From the NCBI GenBank assembly GCA_039105265.1, contig JAPFFF010000030.1, positions 434,001 through 498,000 of the forward strand: a stretch of DNA of 64,000 bases, in the 5' to 3' direction. Shown here piece after piece: positions 22,009 to 29,258 of this stretch (within the stretch, counting starts at the first letter, position 1; each line of letters begins with the position of its first letter). The translations under genes and the position numbers were made by a program. This DNA is from Tritrichomonas musculus (taxonomy: Eukaryota > Parabasalia > Tritrichomonadida > Tritrichomonadidae). The notes under the pieces were generated by a model that was not told the DNA's origin, ran no database searches, and worked only from the letters and a program-made list of their open reading frames with translations.

Positions 22009-23109
22009 TTACTCACTTAGTTGAGGTTCTACCATTTGATATTGTCCAGAATAATTAGATATAGTTTCATTAGTAATTGAAGCGATTAAATCATTTAATA
22101 GATTTTTCCTTGATGCACCTCCATCATTATGCAAATCATGAATTATTTTTGAAACTGTATTATCAATTTCTCCAGCTGCTTTCTTTTTAATTATCTTTGC
22201 ATCGCCTTCTGTATTGGCTTGATATTTACGATATAATGGTTCTAAAATCTTAGTTCGCCATAAATATCCAGCTGCTTTAGAGAATGCTCTCAACTTAATT
22301 TGGTCTGGAATAATCATGCCATTTTGTAAAATAAATTGAAACGCATCATTTTTAACTTCACCTAATACATATTTAACAAATCTTTGGTATGAAGATAGTC
22401 TCTTAGGAACTCTTAATGAATATCCACTCATATTATAATCTAAACCTTCATCATTAACAAATTGTTTTGGTCTTTTCCATTTTTCTTTGAGATTACCCCA
22501 TAATTCAGCATTCCCTTCATTAACATATTGAACATTCATTATGTCATTCTTATATTGTGAAAGTGGATATTTCTTTCTTGATTCTCTTGTTGGATGTTCT
22601 TTATAATAATTATAAACTAAAGGATAGTTGCTCTTTTTTGTTGTATAACCGTTGACGTACATTGGTTCGCCTCTCTTGTTTCGAATAATAATATCAGGAA
22701 TATTATCTCCATTAATATCATTGGTATGCAATGTCCATGGGCTTGATGGATTTTCTGCATTATGTTTATCAACCATTTTTTGAGCTCCTTGAGGTGAAAT
22801 TGCATTTGAGACTCTTTTAACATCACGTTGTAAATCCAAAATGATATGCATTAAGTCATTCATTCCAATTTTCGAATGACCAAAGCCTCCTCCTATTCCT
22901 TTAACTAAATATCCATCTCGAGCTGCTTTAAGAACTTCATTTAATAAATATGCTTTTGCTAAGTCTTGGTTACCTTGTGAGTTTTGTTGAACTTGCTGGA
23001 TTGATATTGGGTTTGGACAATATTTATTATAGATATTCAATAAATCTTGAACAGATATTGTATTAATAAGTAAATCCTCTAAAGGATTAATTTGCTGTGG
23101 TTGTTGCAT
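22009..23109 (-). CDS. Conserved Polinton protein with D-x-NGD-x-x-D motif
   Basis: 366 residues. The C-terminal ~290 residues match the C-terminal part of the 1266-residue protein of element B (37452-41252). The clearest shared block is INGDNIPDIIIRNKRGEPMY (B: LNGDRVDDIILVDKRGTPAI), followed by VNGY. The D-x-NGD-x-x-D spacing resembles FG-GAP-type calcium-binding loops. The N-terminus is Gln-rich (MQQPQQINP) and carries an alpha-helical stretch. Conservation in both elements makes it a core component; its place in a minus-strand series with the ATPase suggests virion or packaging work. I do not recognise the family. Confidence 0.7.
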   Translation of the reverse strand: MQQPQQINPLEDLLINTISVQDLLNIYNKYCPNPISIQQVQQNSQGNQDLAKAYLLNEVLKAARDGYLVKGIGGGFGHSKIGMNDLMHIILDLQRDVKRVSNAISPQGAQKMVDKHNAENPSSPWTLHTNDINGDNIPDIIIRNKRGEPMYVNGYTTKKSNYPLVYNYYKEHPTRESRKKYPLSQYKNDIMNVQYVNEGNAELWGNLKEKWKRPKQFVNDEGLDYNMSGYSLRVPKRLSSYQRFVKYVLGEVKNDAFQFILQNGMIIPDQIKLRAFSKAAGYLWRTKILEPLYRKYQANTEGDAKIIKKKAAGEIDNTVSKIIHDLHNDGGASRKNLLNDLIASITNETISNYSGQYQMVEPQLSE

Positions 23110-23158
23110 TTGTGATTGAGAAAAGTTTGAATTTTGTATTATGCTATTTCCTATATTA

Positions 23159-23593
23159 TTACCTTGTCATATTTGCTACATCCTCAATTAAATCGTCAGT
23201 ATTATCTGAGAAAACTACAGGAGTATAATTTTTTAAAGGATTCATATTAACACCAGTATTATGTGGTATGCTATTTCCTATATTTATAGTATCTTTTAAA
23301 TTATTACCTGTCATATTTGTAACATCATCTACTAAATCTTCTGTTTCTTCTTGTTTAACTCTATTTATAAAAGTTCCAATTGTTTCATCATTAACATCAA
23401 ATCCTTCGTTATTAGCAAACTCGTATTCATTAAGGAAGTTCATAAGTGAAGATGCTAATTGTCGCCAAGCTCCTCTTCCATTTGGATTATTATCCAAGCC
23501 TGCGTTAAGTTCGTTGTTTAAACGTGTGTTTATTCGTGCTAAGTCTTGTGCATTTAATTTGCCACTAAAGTTACTAATAGCTATTCTAGGCAT
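23159..23593 (-). CDS. Small protein with the alpha-repeat found in element B PolB
   Basis: 144 residues. Residues about 12-80 (NAQDLARINTRLNNELN ... LASSLMNFLNEYEFAN ... TIGTFINRVKQ) match the ~65-residue repeat present three times at the N-terminus of element B's PolB (YIDIINEEFGGG ... LIKFLNENSFVAHTGFD ... DTFIRRLR). The C-terminal half holds short repeats around DDLVDDVTNMTGN / DDLIEDVANMTR. The shared repeat suggests a common partner or DNA-end role in both elements, with a free-standing copy here and fused copies there. The start signal is TTATTTTTGAGATTAAATG. Confidence 0.65.
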   Translation of the reverse strand: MPRIAISNFSGKLNAQDLARINTRLNNELNAGLDNNPNGRGAWRQLASSLMNFLNEYEFANNEGFDVNDETIGTFINRVKQEETEDLVDDVTNMTGNNLKDTINIGNSIPHNTGVNMNPLKNYTPVVFSDNTDDLIEDVANMTR

Positions 23594-23609
23594 TTAATCT
23601 CAAAAATAA
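23591..23609 (-). promoter_or_regulatory. T-run/TAAATG start signal of the 144-residue gene
   Basis: Minus strand TTATTTTTGAGATTAAATG, ending in the start codon; same layout as the signals at 18603 and 48686. Confidence 0.55.
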
Positions 23610-23610
23610 T

Positions 23611-23859
23611 TCAATTATATAGATTCTTTATTGCCTTATTTAATAACTTTCTAACTTTCATATCACGTTCGTATTTAGCCTTTATAGATTTTATTCTCTT
23701 TTCATTCTTAATACTTTGGTTATTTAAAACCTTTCTATAATAACCTAATCTCAAATTAATTAATCTTAATGTTTCTGTGGCAAATGTTCGTTTACTATAT
23801 TTTGGTTTGGTTGGTAAATGCAACAAGTTTGGTTGGTCTTTTTGGTTAGATGTAGTCAT
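23611..23859 (-). CDS. Small highly basic protein (element A)
   Basis: 82 residues, over a quarter lysine or arginine (KRIKSIKAKYERDMKVRKLLNKAIKNLYN). It starts MTTSNQKDQPNLLHLPTKPKYSKRTF. The basic character suggests a nucleic-acid-binding or core protein comparable in type to viral core peptides, but no family is recognised. It lies between the 144-residue gene (17-base gap) and the divergently oriented integrase gene, 68 bases away. The start is followed upstream by a T-rich tract and TTAAATG. Confidence 0.55.
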   Translation of the reverse strand: MTTSNQKDQPNLLHLPTKPKYSKRTFATETLRLINLRLGYYRKVLNNQSIKNEKRIKSIKAKYERDMKVRKLLNKAIKNLYN

Positions 23860-23927
23860 TTAATTCTTTTAAATGAGAAAAATTTTGAATTATAAATGAA
23901 CAAAGTTAAATAATTATATTTAAATAA

Positions 23928-25514
23928 ATGGATAAATTCTTATATCAACATCGAAATGAAATTATTGGTTCTGTTTTAAACAGTTTAGATAAATTCAATT
24001 ATGAAACGTTTGAAAGAGAAGTAAAAGCATTAATATATAACTATCTTGATGAACATAACCAAAACTATTTTGATGAAGCAAGTGATAATGCAATTGACGA
24101 ATTCTATCAATTCAATTATTTGATTTTACGCGATAATGTCAAAGCAAAAGAAGAAACTTTTAAAAGAAATCAACAGGAATCTAGAATAAGAAATGCCAGA
24201 GATTCATTATTCGCAACAATTGCAAGAGCAAGTAAACCGAAAACAATTGGTGAAGCGCGAAGACTAAAGTATTTTAGAGCATTAATGGACATTGACCAAG
24301 AAAAAGTATATAGAGAATATTTAGATGAATATAAACGAACTCATAAAGAATTACATGAAACAGTAGCTCATGAAGAAACATTTTCTGATAAGATTAAGAA
24401 ATTCGTAATAGAACATCCAGATGAATACTTTGAATATGACAAGTTTCTTAAAGTAATTAAAGATTGGCCGAAAGGATTATACTCAAATGAGAAATGCTAT
24501 GAAATATATAAAAACTTATTTTATAAACAGCCTGAGAATAATATTCAGATTGAACAAACTCCTATATCTGGTACTATAGGCTTCAAAAGTCCAAACAAAG
24601 TTAAAGCGTTGCTAGAAATTAATTCTAGAATGAAAACTATCGACGAACCCAAATCATCATTCCCATTAAAGGATAATACCAAAAAATACCAATTACATAA
24701 AATGTCATCAAGAGACTCTTACATCATTGATTTGATGATGGTATATCATCTCTGTTATCTTGTAGCAATAAATATTAATACAAGATACCTTTATGTTAAA
24801 CTAACAAATATTGAATTAGGTGAAAACAAATTCAGTAAACGTGATAAGAAATCATCCAAAAGATACTTGAATGCGTTACGAGCATTGATAGACCAGGGAA
24901 TGGTAGTTAGATATCTTTCTGGTGATGGTGAATCTGCCTTTAATTCAGCAGAAGCTCAAGAATTCTATATTAATAATGGAATTACTTTTAGAACAGTTCC
25001 AAGACAAGTGAATGGTGCATATCCTGATTTCATGAAGTCAGAACAAAGATTAGCCAATAAAACAAGTCCATTACATTCATCATTAGGGATTATAGATAGA
25101 GTAATTCGTACTTTACGAGATATGGCATATAATATGAAAATCGGTATGATTACTCCAAATGTTATGGAAGATTTGGTTTTCCAATACAATCATGCCCCTC
25201 ATCAAACACTAAGTAAATATGCCGGATATCCTGTATCTCCTCAACAAGTTCAGAATGACCATGAATTAGAAAACTATATAGTTAGAAGAATATGTCAAGA
25301 GAATTATAACATAAAGAATAGTCCTGGATTCAAAATTGAAGAAGGTATGAATGTTAAAGTATACAATGAAACAGATAAGATGCTGAAACGAAGAAGTATT
25401 ATTCAACCGGGTGAGCACAAAATTATTGGATTTGAGAATGGATTGTATTTAGTAAAAAGTGGCAAAAATATACAGAAGCTTCCAAGATATCGTTTGGCTC
25501 ATATGTGGGAATAA
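23928..25514 (+). CDS. Retroviral-type integrase (element A)
   Basis: 528 residues. The RNase-H-like integrase core spans about residues 260-450: first acidic site in IIDLMMVYHLCYLVAININT, second in SGDGESAFNS, third in GIIDRVIRTLRDM, followed by FQYNHAPHQTL as in rve-family integrases. The acidic triad reads Asp-Asp-Asp, and the element B integrase reads the same. The C-terminus (GMNVKVYN ... GLYLVKSGKN) looks like an SH3/chromo-like DNA-binding fold. Residues 1-200 are helical and charged; no clear HHCC zinc finger is visible. It would catalyse insertion of the element. It converges on PolB with overlapping 3' ends. Confidence 0.85.
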   Translation: MDKFLYQHRNEIIGSVLNSLDKFNYETFEREVKALIYNYLDEHNQNYFDEASDNAIDEFYQFNYLILRDNVKAKEETFKRNQQESRIRNARDSLFATIARASKPKTIGEARRLKYFRALMDIDQEKVYREYLDEYKRTHKELHETVAHEETFSDKIKKFVIEHPDEYFEYDKFLKVIKDWPKGLYSNEKCYEIYKNLFYKQPENNIQIEQTPISGTIGFKSPNKVKALLEINSRMKTIDEPKSSFPLKDNTKKYQLHKMSSRDSYIIDLMMVYHLCYLVAININTRYLYVKLTNIELGENKFSKRDKKSSKRYLNALRALIDQGMVVRYLSGDGESAFNSAEAQEFYINNGITFRTVPRQVNGAYPDFMKSEQRLANKTSPLHSSLGIIDRVIRTLRDMAYNMKIGMITPNVMEDLVFQYNHAPHQTLSKYAGYPVSPQQVQNDHELENYIVRRICQENYNIKNSPGFKIEEGMNVKVYNETDKMLKRRSIIQPGEHKIIGFENGLYLVKSGKNIQKLPRYRLAHMWE

Positions 25515-26673
25515 TTTGAGGGCTGAAAGTAGTCATCAATAATTCCCTCTTGATAAAGTGTCTTTATCTTTCTCTCGAATTTTGTTTTTGTTGATACTGT
25601 CATGTTTTTGTTCATTTCGAAACATGGTTGACCTTTAGTTAAGTCAAAGGTCTGAGACTTCCCTTCATACATTGATTTGTATAAAGCTAATGGGTTATTA
25701 TTGAATTTCTTTGTTGCATATTTAATGCTATTTTGAGTAAGGCCTTTTCCTCTTATAACATAATCAATGTCATTAGAGCTATCTGTTATTTGATGCACAT
25801 ACATCTTTTTCATGATAAAGTATGCTTCAATTGAGTACGGCATCTCATCATGATTATTAATTGATGGAAAATCACAATGAAATTGACCTAAATTAGAACC
25901 AATGAGTTCTCTGTTATATTTATTTTGAAATTCTTTCGCAAGATTTGGTAAATCATCTCTTTCAATCATGAATGAATCTGTATCTTGATAATAGATATGA
26001 CAGCCTAAGTCAAATGCTAAGCACATAACTTCGTTCATAATTCTCTTTGACATACTGAGTACTTGAATCCCAAGTAAGCTAAAATTGAAATGCTTATCAA
26101 TTGGCTTCTTTACACGTACTGCATGGATTTCGCTATCTCCTAATTGAACTTCTTCAATAATTTTGTAATAATTCTTAAACATATATTTGTTTAAATCCTC
26201 TTCATTATCAAAATATTTCCAATCTTTATCAACTGGTTTCTCGATAGTTTTGCCATAACATGAATTCATGATTAGTTTATATAATTGCTGAAGAGGATTC
26301 TTTTGTTTCTTGTATTCTAATCTTTTATTGAAAATATGTCTAATGACTTTCTGAATTGTATCATCAGTTCCGCTATTCCAATAATAGCCTTTAATTAGTT
26401 CAAATTCTATTTTCTGAAAATTAATTAAATCCTCCAAAGCAATGTTATCGACTACCATCGTGACAGGGTCTGTTATGTTGTCGTTATTTAAGTTAAGACC
26501 TTCTTTAGTTTTCTGAACAATTAATGGAAATGCGTAGTGTTTGTTCACTTTTGTAATTCTAATCTCAACAACATAAGCATCAACTTTTGAGAGAAAATTC
26601 ATGTTAAGCTCTTCTGGTTGAATCACTTTAGGAATACCTTTCACTGTCTTCAGTCTAGCCATAGCTGAAGGAT
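25499..26673 (-). pseudogene. Element A PolB, palm/thumb part (gene split by element B)
   Basis: Minus-strand coding for the second half of a protein-primed family B DNA polymerase. Visible are the motif B region (KLIMNSCYGKTIEKP) and motif C (YYQDTDSFMIERD), then conserved thumb-like segments (IRGKGLTQNSIKY, TFDLTKGQPCFEM). It is closest in order and spacing to the element C polymerase at 59307-62459. The other part of the gene lies at 50498-51134, on the far side of the inserted element B. A fossil part; no attempt is made here to reconstruct it. Confidence 0.85.
26668..26673. repeat. Target site duplication AAGGAT, left
   Basis: The six bases directly before element B recur directly after it at 50492-50497. 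Six-base duplications are the rule for Polinton insertion. Confidence 0.9.
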
Positions 26674-26950
26674 AGTAGTGATGGGTGTTCCGAATCGGGA
26701 CCAGATAAATCCCACCCAAAAACGCCTTTAAATGGCCCATATTTGGGCCCCATAAATTCCAAAAATGGCCCATATTCGGGTCAATATTCAAAATCCACAT
26801 ACTGCATACCTCCCCAAAACGCTTATAAAACGCCCATATTCGGGCCCATACAAATTCCGAAAATAGCCCACTTATGGACCACCTATGGCCCACCTATGGA
26901 CCACCTATGGAACAGACCGATGGGACCACTTATGGACCACTTATGACGGT
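26674..26950. repeat. Terminal inverted repeat of element B, left
   Basis: Outer ~210 bases are almost identical to the inverted right end. The inner part holds tandem CTATGG-ACCAC units, where the two ends differ in copy arrangement. Several CCCATAT(T)CGGG-type boxes recur inside. Confidence 0.92.
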
Positions 26951-26990
26951 CAGATGAATTCCAAAAATAACGCGATTCTCGAATCAATCC

Positions 26991-27013
26991 AATTTTTTAT
27001 CCAGTTAGAAATG
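26991..27013 (+). promoter_or_regulatory. AATTTTTTAT box exactly 10 nt before ATG
   Basis: AATTTTTTAT at 26991-27000, ten bases, ATG at 27011. The same arrangement with identical spacing precedes the KilA-N gene (27391) and the 159-residue gene at the other end of element B (minus strand, 50137-50159). Confidence 0.6.
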
Positions 27014-27313
27014 AATTCAACAACTACTGCCATGCCACAACTCTCCAATGTCGAAGCTAATGGTGTCAAACTCGATTACCTCGAACACGTCATCCTCAAG
27101 AAATACCCCCAATGGAAATCCCTTGCATTCGACTACCACAACGACGATGATTTCATGGACGATCTCATTGACACAATATCGAATTTTGAAACCGACTTGG
27201 AATCCCTTCGAGCCAAAATCATAGATGGTGATAGCTATGATCGCAAGAAACTCGATTTGAGCCGTATCAAGATGCTATTGAAAATACTCGAATTCTCATA
27301 TGAATTTGCTTGA
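27011..27313 (+). CDS. Element B edge protein, function unknown
   Basis: 100 residues from ATG 27011 (MNSTTTAMPQL). Frames open further upstream, but that region is terminal repeat and the promoter-like box lies just before 27011. The protein is helical and acidic (YHNDDDFMDDLIDTISNFE, then a basic-leucine C-terminus KMLLKILEFSYEFA). No motif or membrane segment is recognised. It is the first gene inside the left terminal repeat, followed 97 bases later by the KilA-N gene under the same type of start signal. Confidence 0.6.
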   Translation: MNSTTTAMPQLSNVEANGVKLDYLEHVILKKYPQWKSLAFDYHNDDDFMDDLIDTISNFETDLESLRAKIIDGDSYDRKKLDLSRIKMLLKILEFSYEFA

Positions 27314-27390
27314 GCATTTATGTATTCGCATTTATATTTTTGGACTCAACTTCATATGATGTAATAACTAGCTGGTTCGCAATGCAACTC

Positions 27391-27413
27391 AATTTTTTAT
27401 CGAAATCCAAATG
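27391..27413 (+). promoter_or_regulatory. AATTTTTTAT box of the KilA-N gene
   Basis: AATTTTTTAT, ten bases, ATG at 27411; identical spacing to the neighbouring edge gene. Confidence 0.6.
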
Positions 27414-28184
27414 GAATCAACTGGGTCAAACACACCAATGGCAGCTGTTATCGAACCAATCGATGATGAGTATGAATACATCCAGTATAATGAGAAGCTC
27501 CGTTTGGTACATTCCATTAAGGATGATATGTACCAGATGCAATCGATTCTAAATGCATGTAATTCCAAGAAGCAGGCTTATCGATGGAGGCAACTCACTG
27601 AAACCAATGAAATACTCGATGAATTATCGGGACAGCAAAATTGCTGTCCCGAGGATTTGGTGCAAAATCGAGTAAATATTGGTAATTCCCATTTGCAAGG
27701 TATATACATTCACCGACTACTGGTCAATGATGTTGCATGCTGGGCAAGTCGAAAGTATGCCATATATATCGCTCAGCTTTTGGACGCTCAGTTCGAGAAG
27801 CAACGCAAGCAGATGGATAACAAAATCAAGGACCTCACTACAAGGGCTGTCCCCAAGGATCACCAAAATAGCTACCGATATATGATATGGCTTGAGGATC
27901 TTCCCAAAGATAAGGATTCTGTGGTACTCCATCTTGTTCGTCGCAACAAGCATTCATGGAGGCAGGTCAGTAGGATATATAAAGATCAGAAGAAGCGCTG
28001 GATATTTATTGATGACCTACCCATCGCAATGACCCCGAATGAAGATATCAAGCGAATGGCCAAAGCTATGTTCAAAGGGGATGATGTCACTGTAGGTGGT
28101 ACTAGGATTACCATCAAAAGGTCATGCCTTAATGATTTTCACACAGCAGTGGACAAATATTTCACAACCACAATGCAATCATAA
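27411..28184 (+). CDS. KilA-N-like DNA-binding protein
   Basis: 257 residues. Residues about 85-125 carry the KilA-N signature: a loop with VNIGNSHLQGIYIHRLLVND followed by WASRKYAIYIAQLLDAQF (compare the family pattern G-W-H--L---FA-W-S--FA--V). A C-terminal domain of about 80 residues (YMIWLEDLPKDKDSVVLHLV ... RWIFIDDLPIAM) follows a basic linker, as in nucleocytoplasmic DNA virus proteins that pair KilA-N with a second domain. KilA-N proteins bind DNA and often act in regulation. In frame at about residues 73-81 lies a 26-base palindrome, which encodes GQQNCCPE. It is an edge gene with an AATTTTTTAT box. Confidence 0.7.
   Translation: MESTGSNTPMAAVIEPIDDEYEYIQYNEKLRLVHSIKDDMYQMQSILNACNSKKQAYRWRQLTETNEILDELSGQQNCCPEDLVQNRVNIGNSHLQGIYIHRLLVNDVACWASRKYAIYIAQLLDAQFEKQRKQMDNKIKDLTTRAVPKDHQNSYRYMIWLEDLPKDKDSVVLHLVRRNKHSWRQVSRIYKDQKKRWIFIDDLPIAMTPNEDIKRMAKAMFKGDDVTVGGTRITIKRSCLNDFHTAVDKYFTTTMQS
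27627..27652. repeat. 26-base palindrome inside the KilA-N coding region
   Basis: TCGGGACAGCAA, two bases AA, TTGCTGTCCCGA: two perfect 12-base arms. The same core occurs in the intergenic cassettes at 34908-34929 and 44431-44452. Confidence 0.9.
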
Positions 28185-28250
28185 GTACGAAGGAATGTAT
28201 ATTCATACTACATTCGAGTCAAAATCCCTGGAACAGTCGAAAATAATATT

Positions 28251-28267
28251 TTATTTTTGCATAAATG
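28251..28267 (+). promoter_or_regulatory. T-run/TAAATG start signal of the 181-residue gene
   Basis: TTATTTTTGCATAAATG, ending in the start codon. Confidence 0.55.
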
Positions 28268-28810
28268 GATACTGGTACAGCAACTGATATGGATACTGAT
28301 ACAGCTACTGGTACAGCAACTGATGCTGAGATACTCCTAAAGATCGTAGATGGTATCACCGATTTGCGCCGAGATGTCAAGCATTTGATTAAGCGTATGA
28401 ACCATAAACGCAAACCATCTGCTGATACCCCAAAGGCTGAAGCACATATCGACACCACTCAGGACACCACTCAGGATGCAAATGACTCACCTCCGGAGAC
28501 CCCATCTATTGAACATCCTCGACCTCGTTTAAATCGCACCCATATATTCAATCGAAGCAAGTTCCTGGATATTGGGGATCACGACCGATTGATCCAATAT
28601 GTCACATCACAGGCAGTAATCGATGCGGTCTCCAACGCAGAACCTCATAAACGTGTATCCCTATTGCGTAGACTCATACGCGATAACCTGAAATTGAGTA
28701 TCTCCATGTATATGACCCAAAAACTAATCAACACCCATATGCCTATAAACGGTCCACCAAGGGAAACAGATCCAGATCCCGATGATGAGATTGATACAAC
28801 CGATTTCTAA
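28265..28810 (+). CDS. Element B protein with Thr/Asp-rich N-terminus, unknown
   Basis: 181 residues. Residues 2-20 are a degenerate T/D/A repeat (DTGTATDMDTDTATGTATD) encoded by tandem GATAC(A/T)-type units. A short helix with basic residues (DLRRDVKHLIKRMNHKRK) and a linker rich in P, D and T follow. The C-terminal ~90 residues look folded and helical (SKFLDIGDHDRLIQYVTSQ, RRLIRDNLKLSISMYM). The end is acidic (DPDPDDEIDTTDF). No known family. It lies between KilA-N and PolB on the same strand and could be a replication- or regulation-linked gene by position only. Confidence 0.6.
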   Translation: MDTGTATDMDTDTATGTATDAEILLKIVDGITDLRRDVKHLIKRMNHKRKPSADTPKAEAHIDTTQDTTQDANDSPPETPSIEHPRPRLNRTHIFNRSKFLDIGDHDRLIQYVTSQAVIDAVSNAEPHKRVSLLRRLIRDNLKLSISMYMTQKLINTHMPINGPPRETDPDPDDEIDTTDF

Positions 28811-29258
28811 CCGTAGTCCAAAAATATTTTTGCAAAAACCGACCCCATGATGGATGCGTAATGCATTCTCTAGAGGAACCAATATACGTACCCGGGATTG
28901 CACATCAATCCCTCAATGAAAATACCTGCATCCACCATGAGGCTGGTTGGGGTTGCAAATGCCGGCAAATGCCCGTATTACCCCATAATCCACAAGTAAT
29001 AGCTTACCCAAGGTGTTTAGTGCGCTTGGGCTCTATCACAAATATGGACCGGAAATAATACGAAAAATCGGTATGGCAGTGGATCGAACTCATGCCTGCA
29101 GCCGAAGCCCGGAGACATGCTTCATGACCCAACAACTATACCAGTTAGCGCTAACACATATATGATTCCGATTTGCTATTTAATCGAGTAAAATTCAAAA
29201 ATAGTATGTCATCAACTGCGTTGCGATGATTATTTTTGTATTTTTACCAATGGGGTAA
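28811..29258. other. 448-base gap before PolB
   Basis: Holds a tRNA-like segment on the minus strand (29070-29142) and a Cys/His-containing open frame (28861-29058) that I do not accept as a gene. A T-run box (AAAAATATTTTTG at about 28816) has no convincing gene after it. The PolB start signal (TATTTTTG ... TATTTTTACC ... GGTAAATG) fills the last 35 bases. Confidence 0.5.
29070..29142 (-). other. tRNA-like sequence (possible tRNA-derived relic)
   Basis: On the minus strand a 73-base segment starts GGTATAG and ends CCATACC (6 of 7 acceptor-like pairs). It contains a good B-box, GAGTTCGATCC (29081-29091), and a weak D-stem. It is followed by G, A and a TTTTT tract (29063-29067) like a polymerase III terminator. 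The T-stem pairs poorly and no proper 7-base anticodon loop forms, so it is not a functional standard tRNA by eye. Confidence 0.3.

Larger units (their letters stand above)
10801..26673. mobile_element. Element A, left part (Polinton/Maverick family)
   Basis: Fossil Polinton. Parts in order: three small plus-strand genes; fibre-like gene, penton-like gene and major capsid gene on the minus strand; two small genes; packaging ATPase; a conserved 366-residue protein; two small genes; integrase; then part of PolB. The left edge is approximate: AGTATAGTG at 10801 begins with the AG expected of Polinton ends, but no opposite terminal repeat was found. The element is broken: element B is inserted in its polymerase gene and its far end is not recognised, at least two disruptions. 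It is older than B, because B lies inside it. GC is roughly a third, well below B. Confidence 0.85.

Noticed and set aside
23928-25514. LTR retrotransposon integrase
   Set aside because: No reverse transcriptase, gag or long terminal repeats anywhere near; capsid, ATPase and PolB context identifies Polinton integrases.
28861-29058. Cys/His-containing 65-codon frame as a zinc-finger gene
   Set aside because: No start signal of the element's type at its ATG, cysteine spacing fits no finger, and it abuts the tRNA-like segment.
29070-29142. Functional tRNA gene
   Set aside because: T-stem mispairs at three of five positions and no 7-base anticodon loop forms; kept only as tRNA-like.
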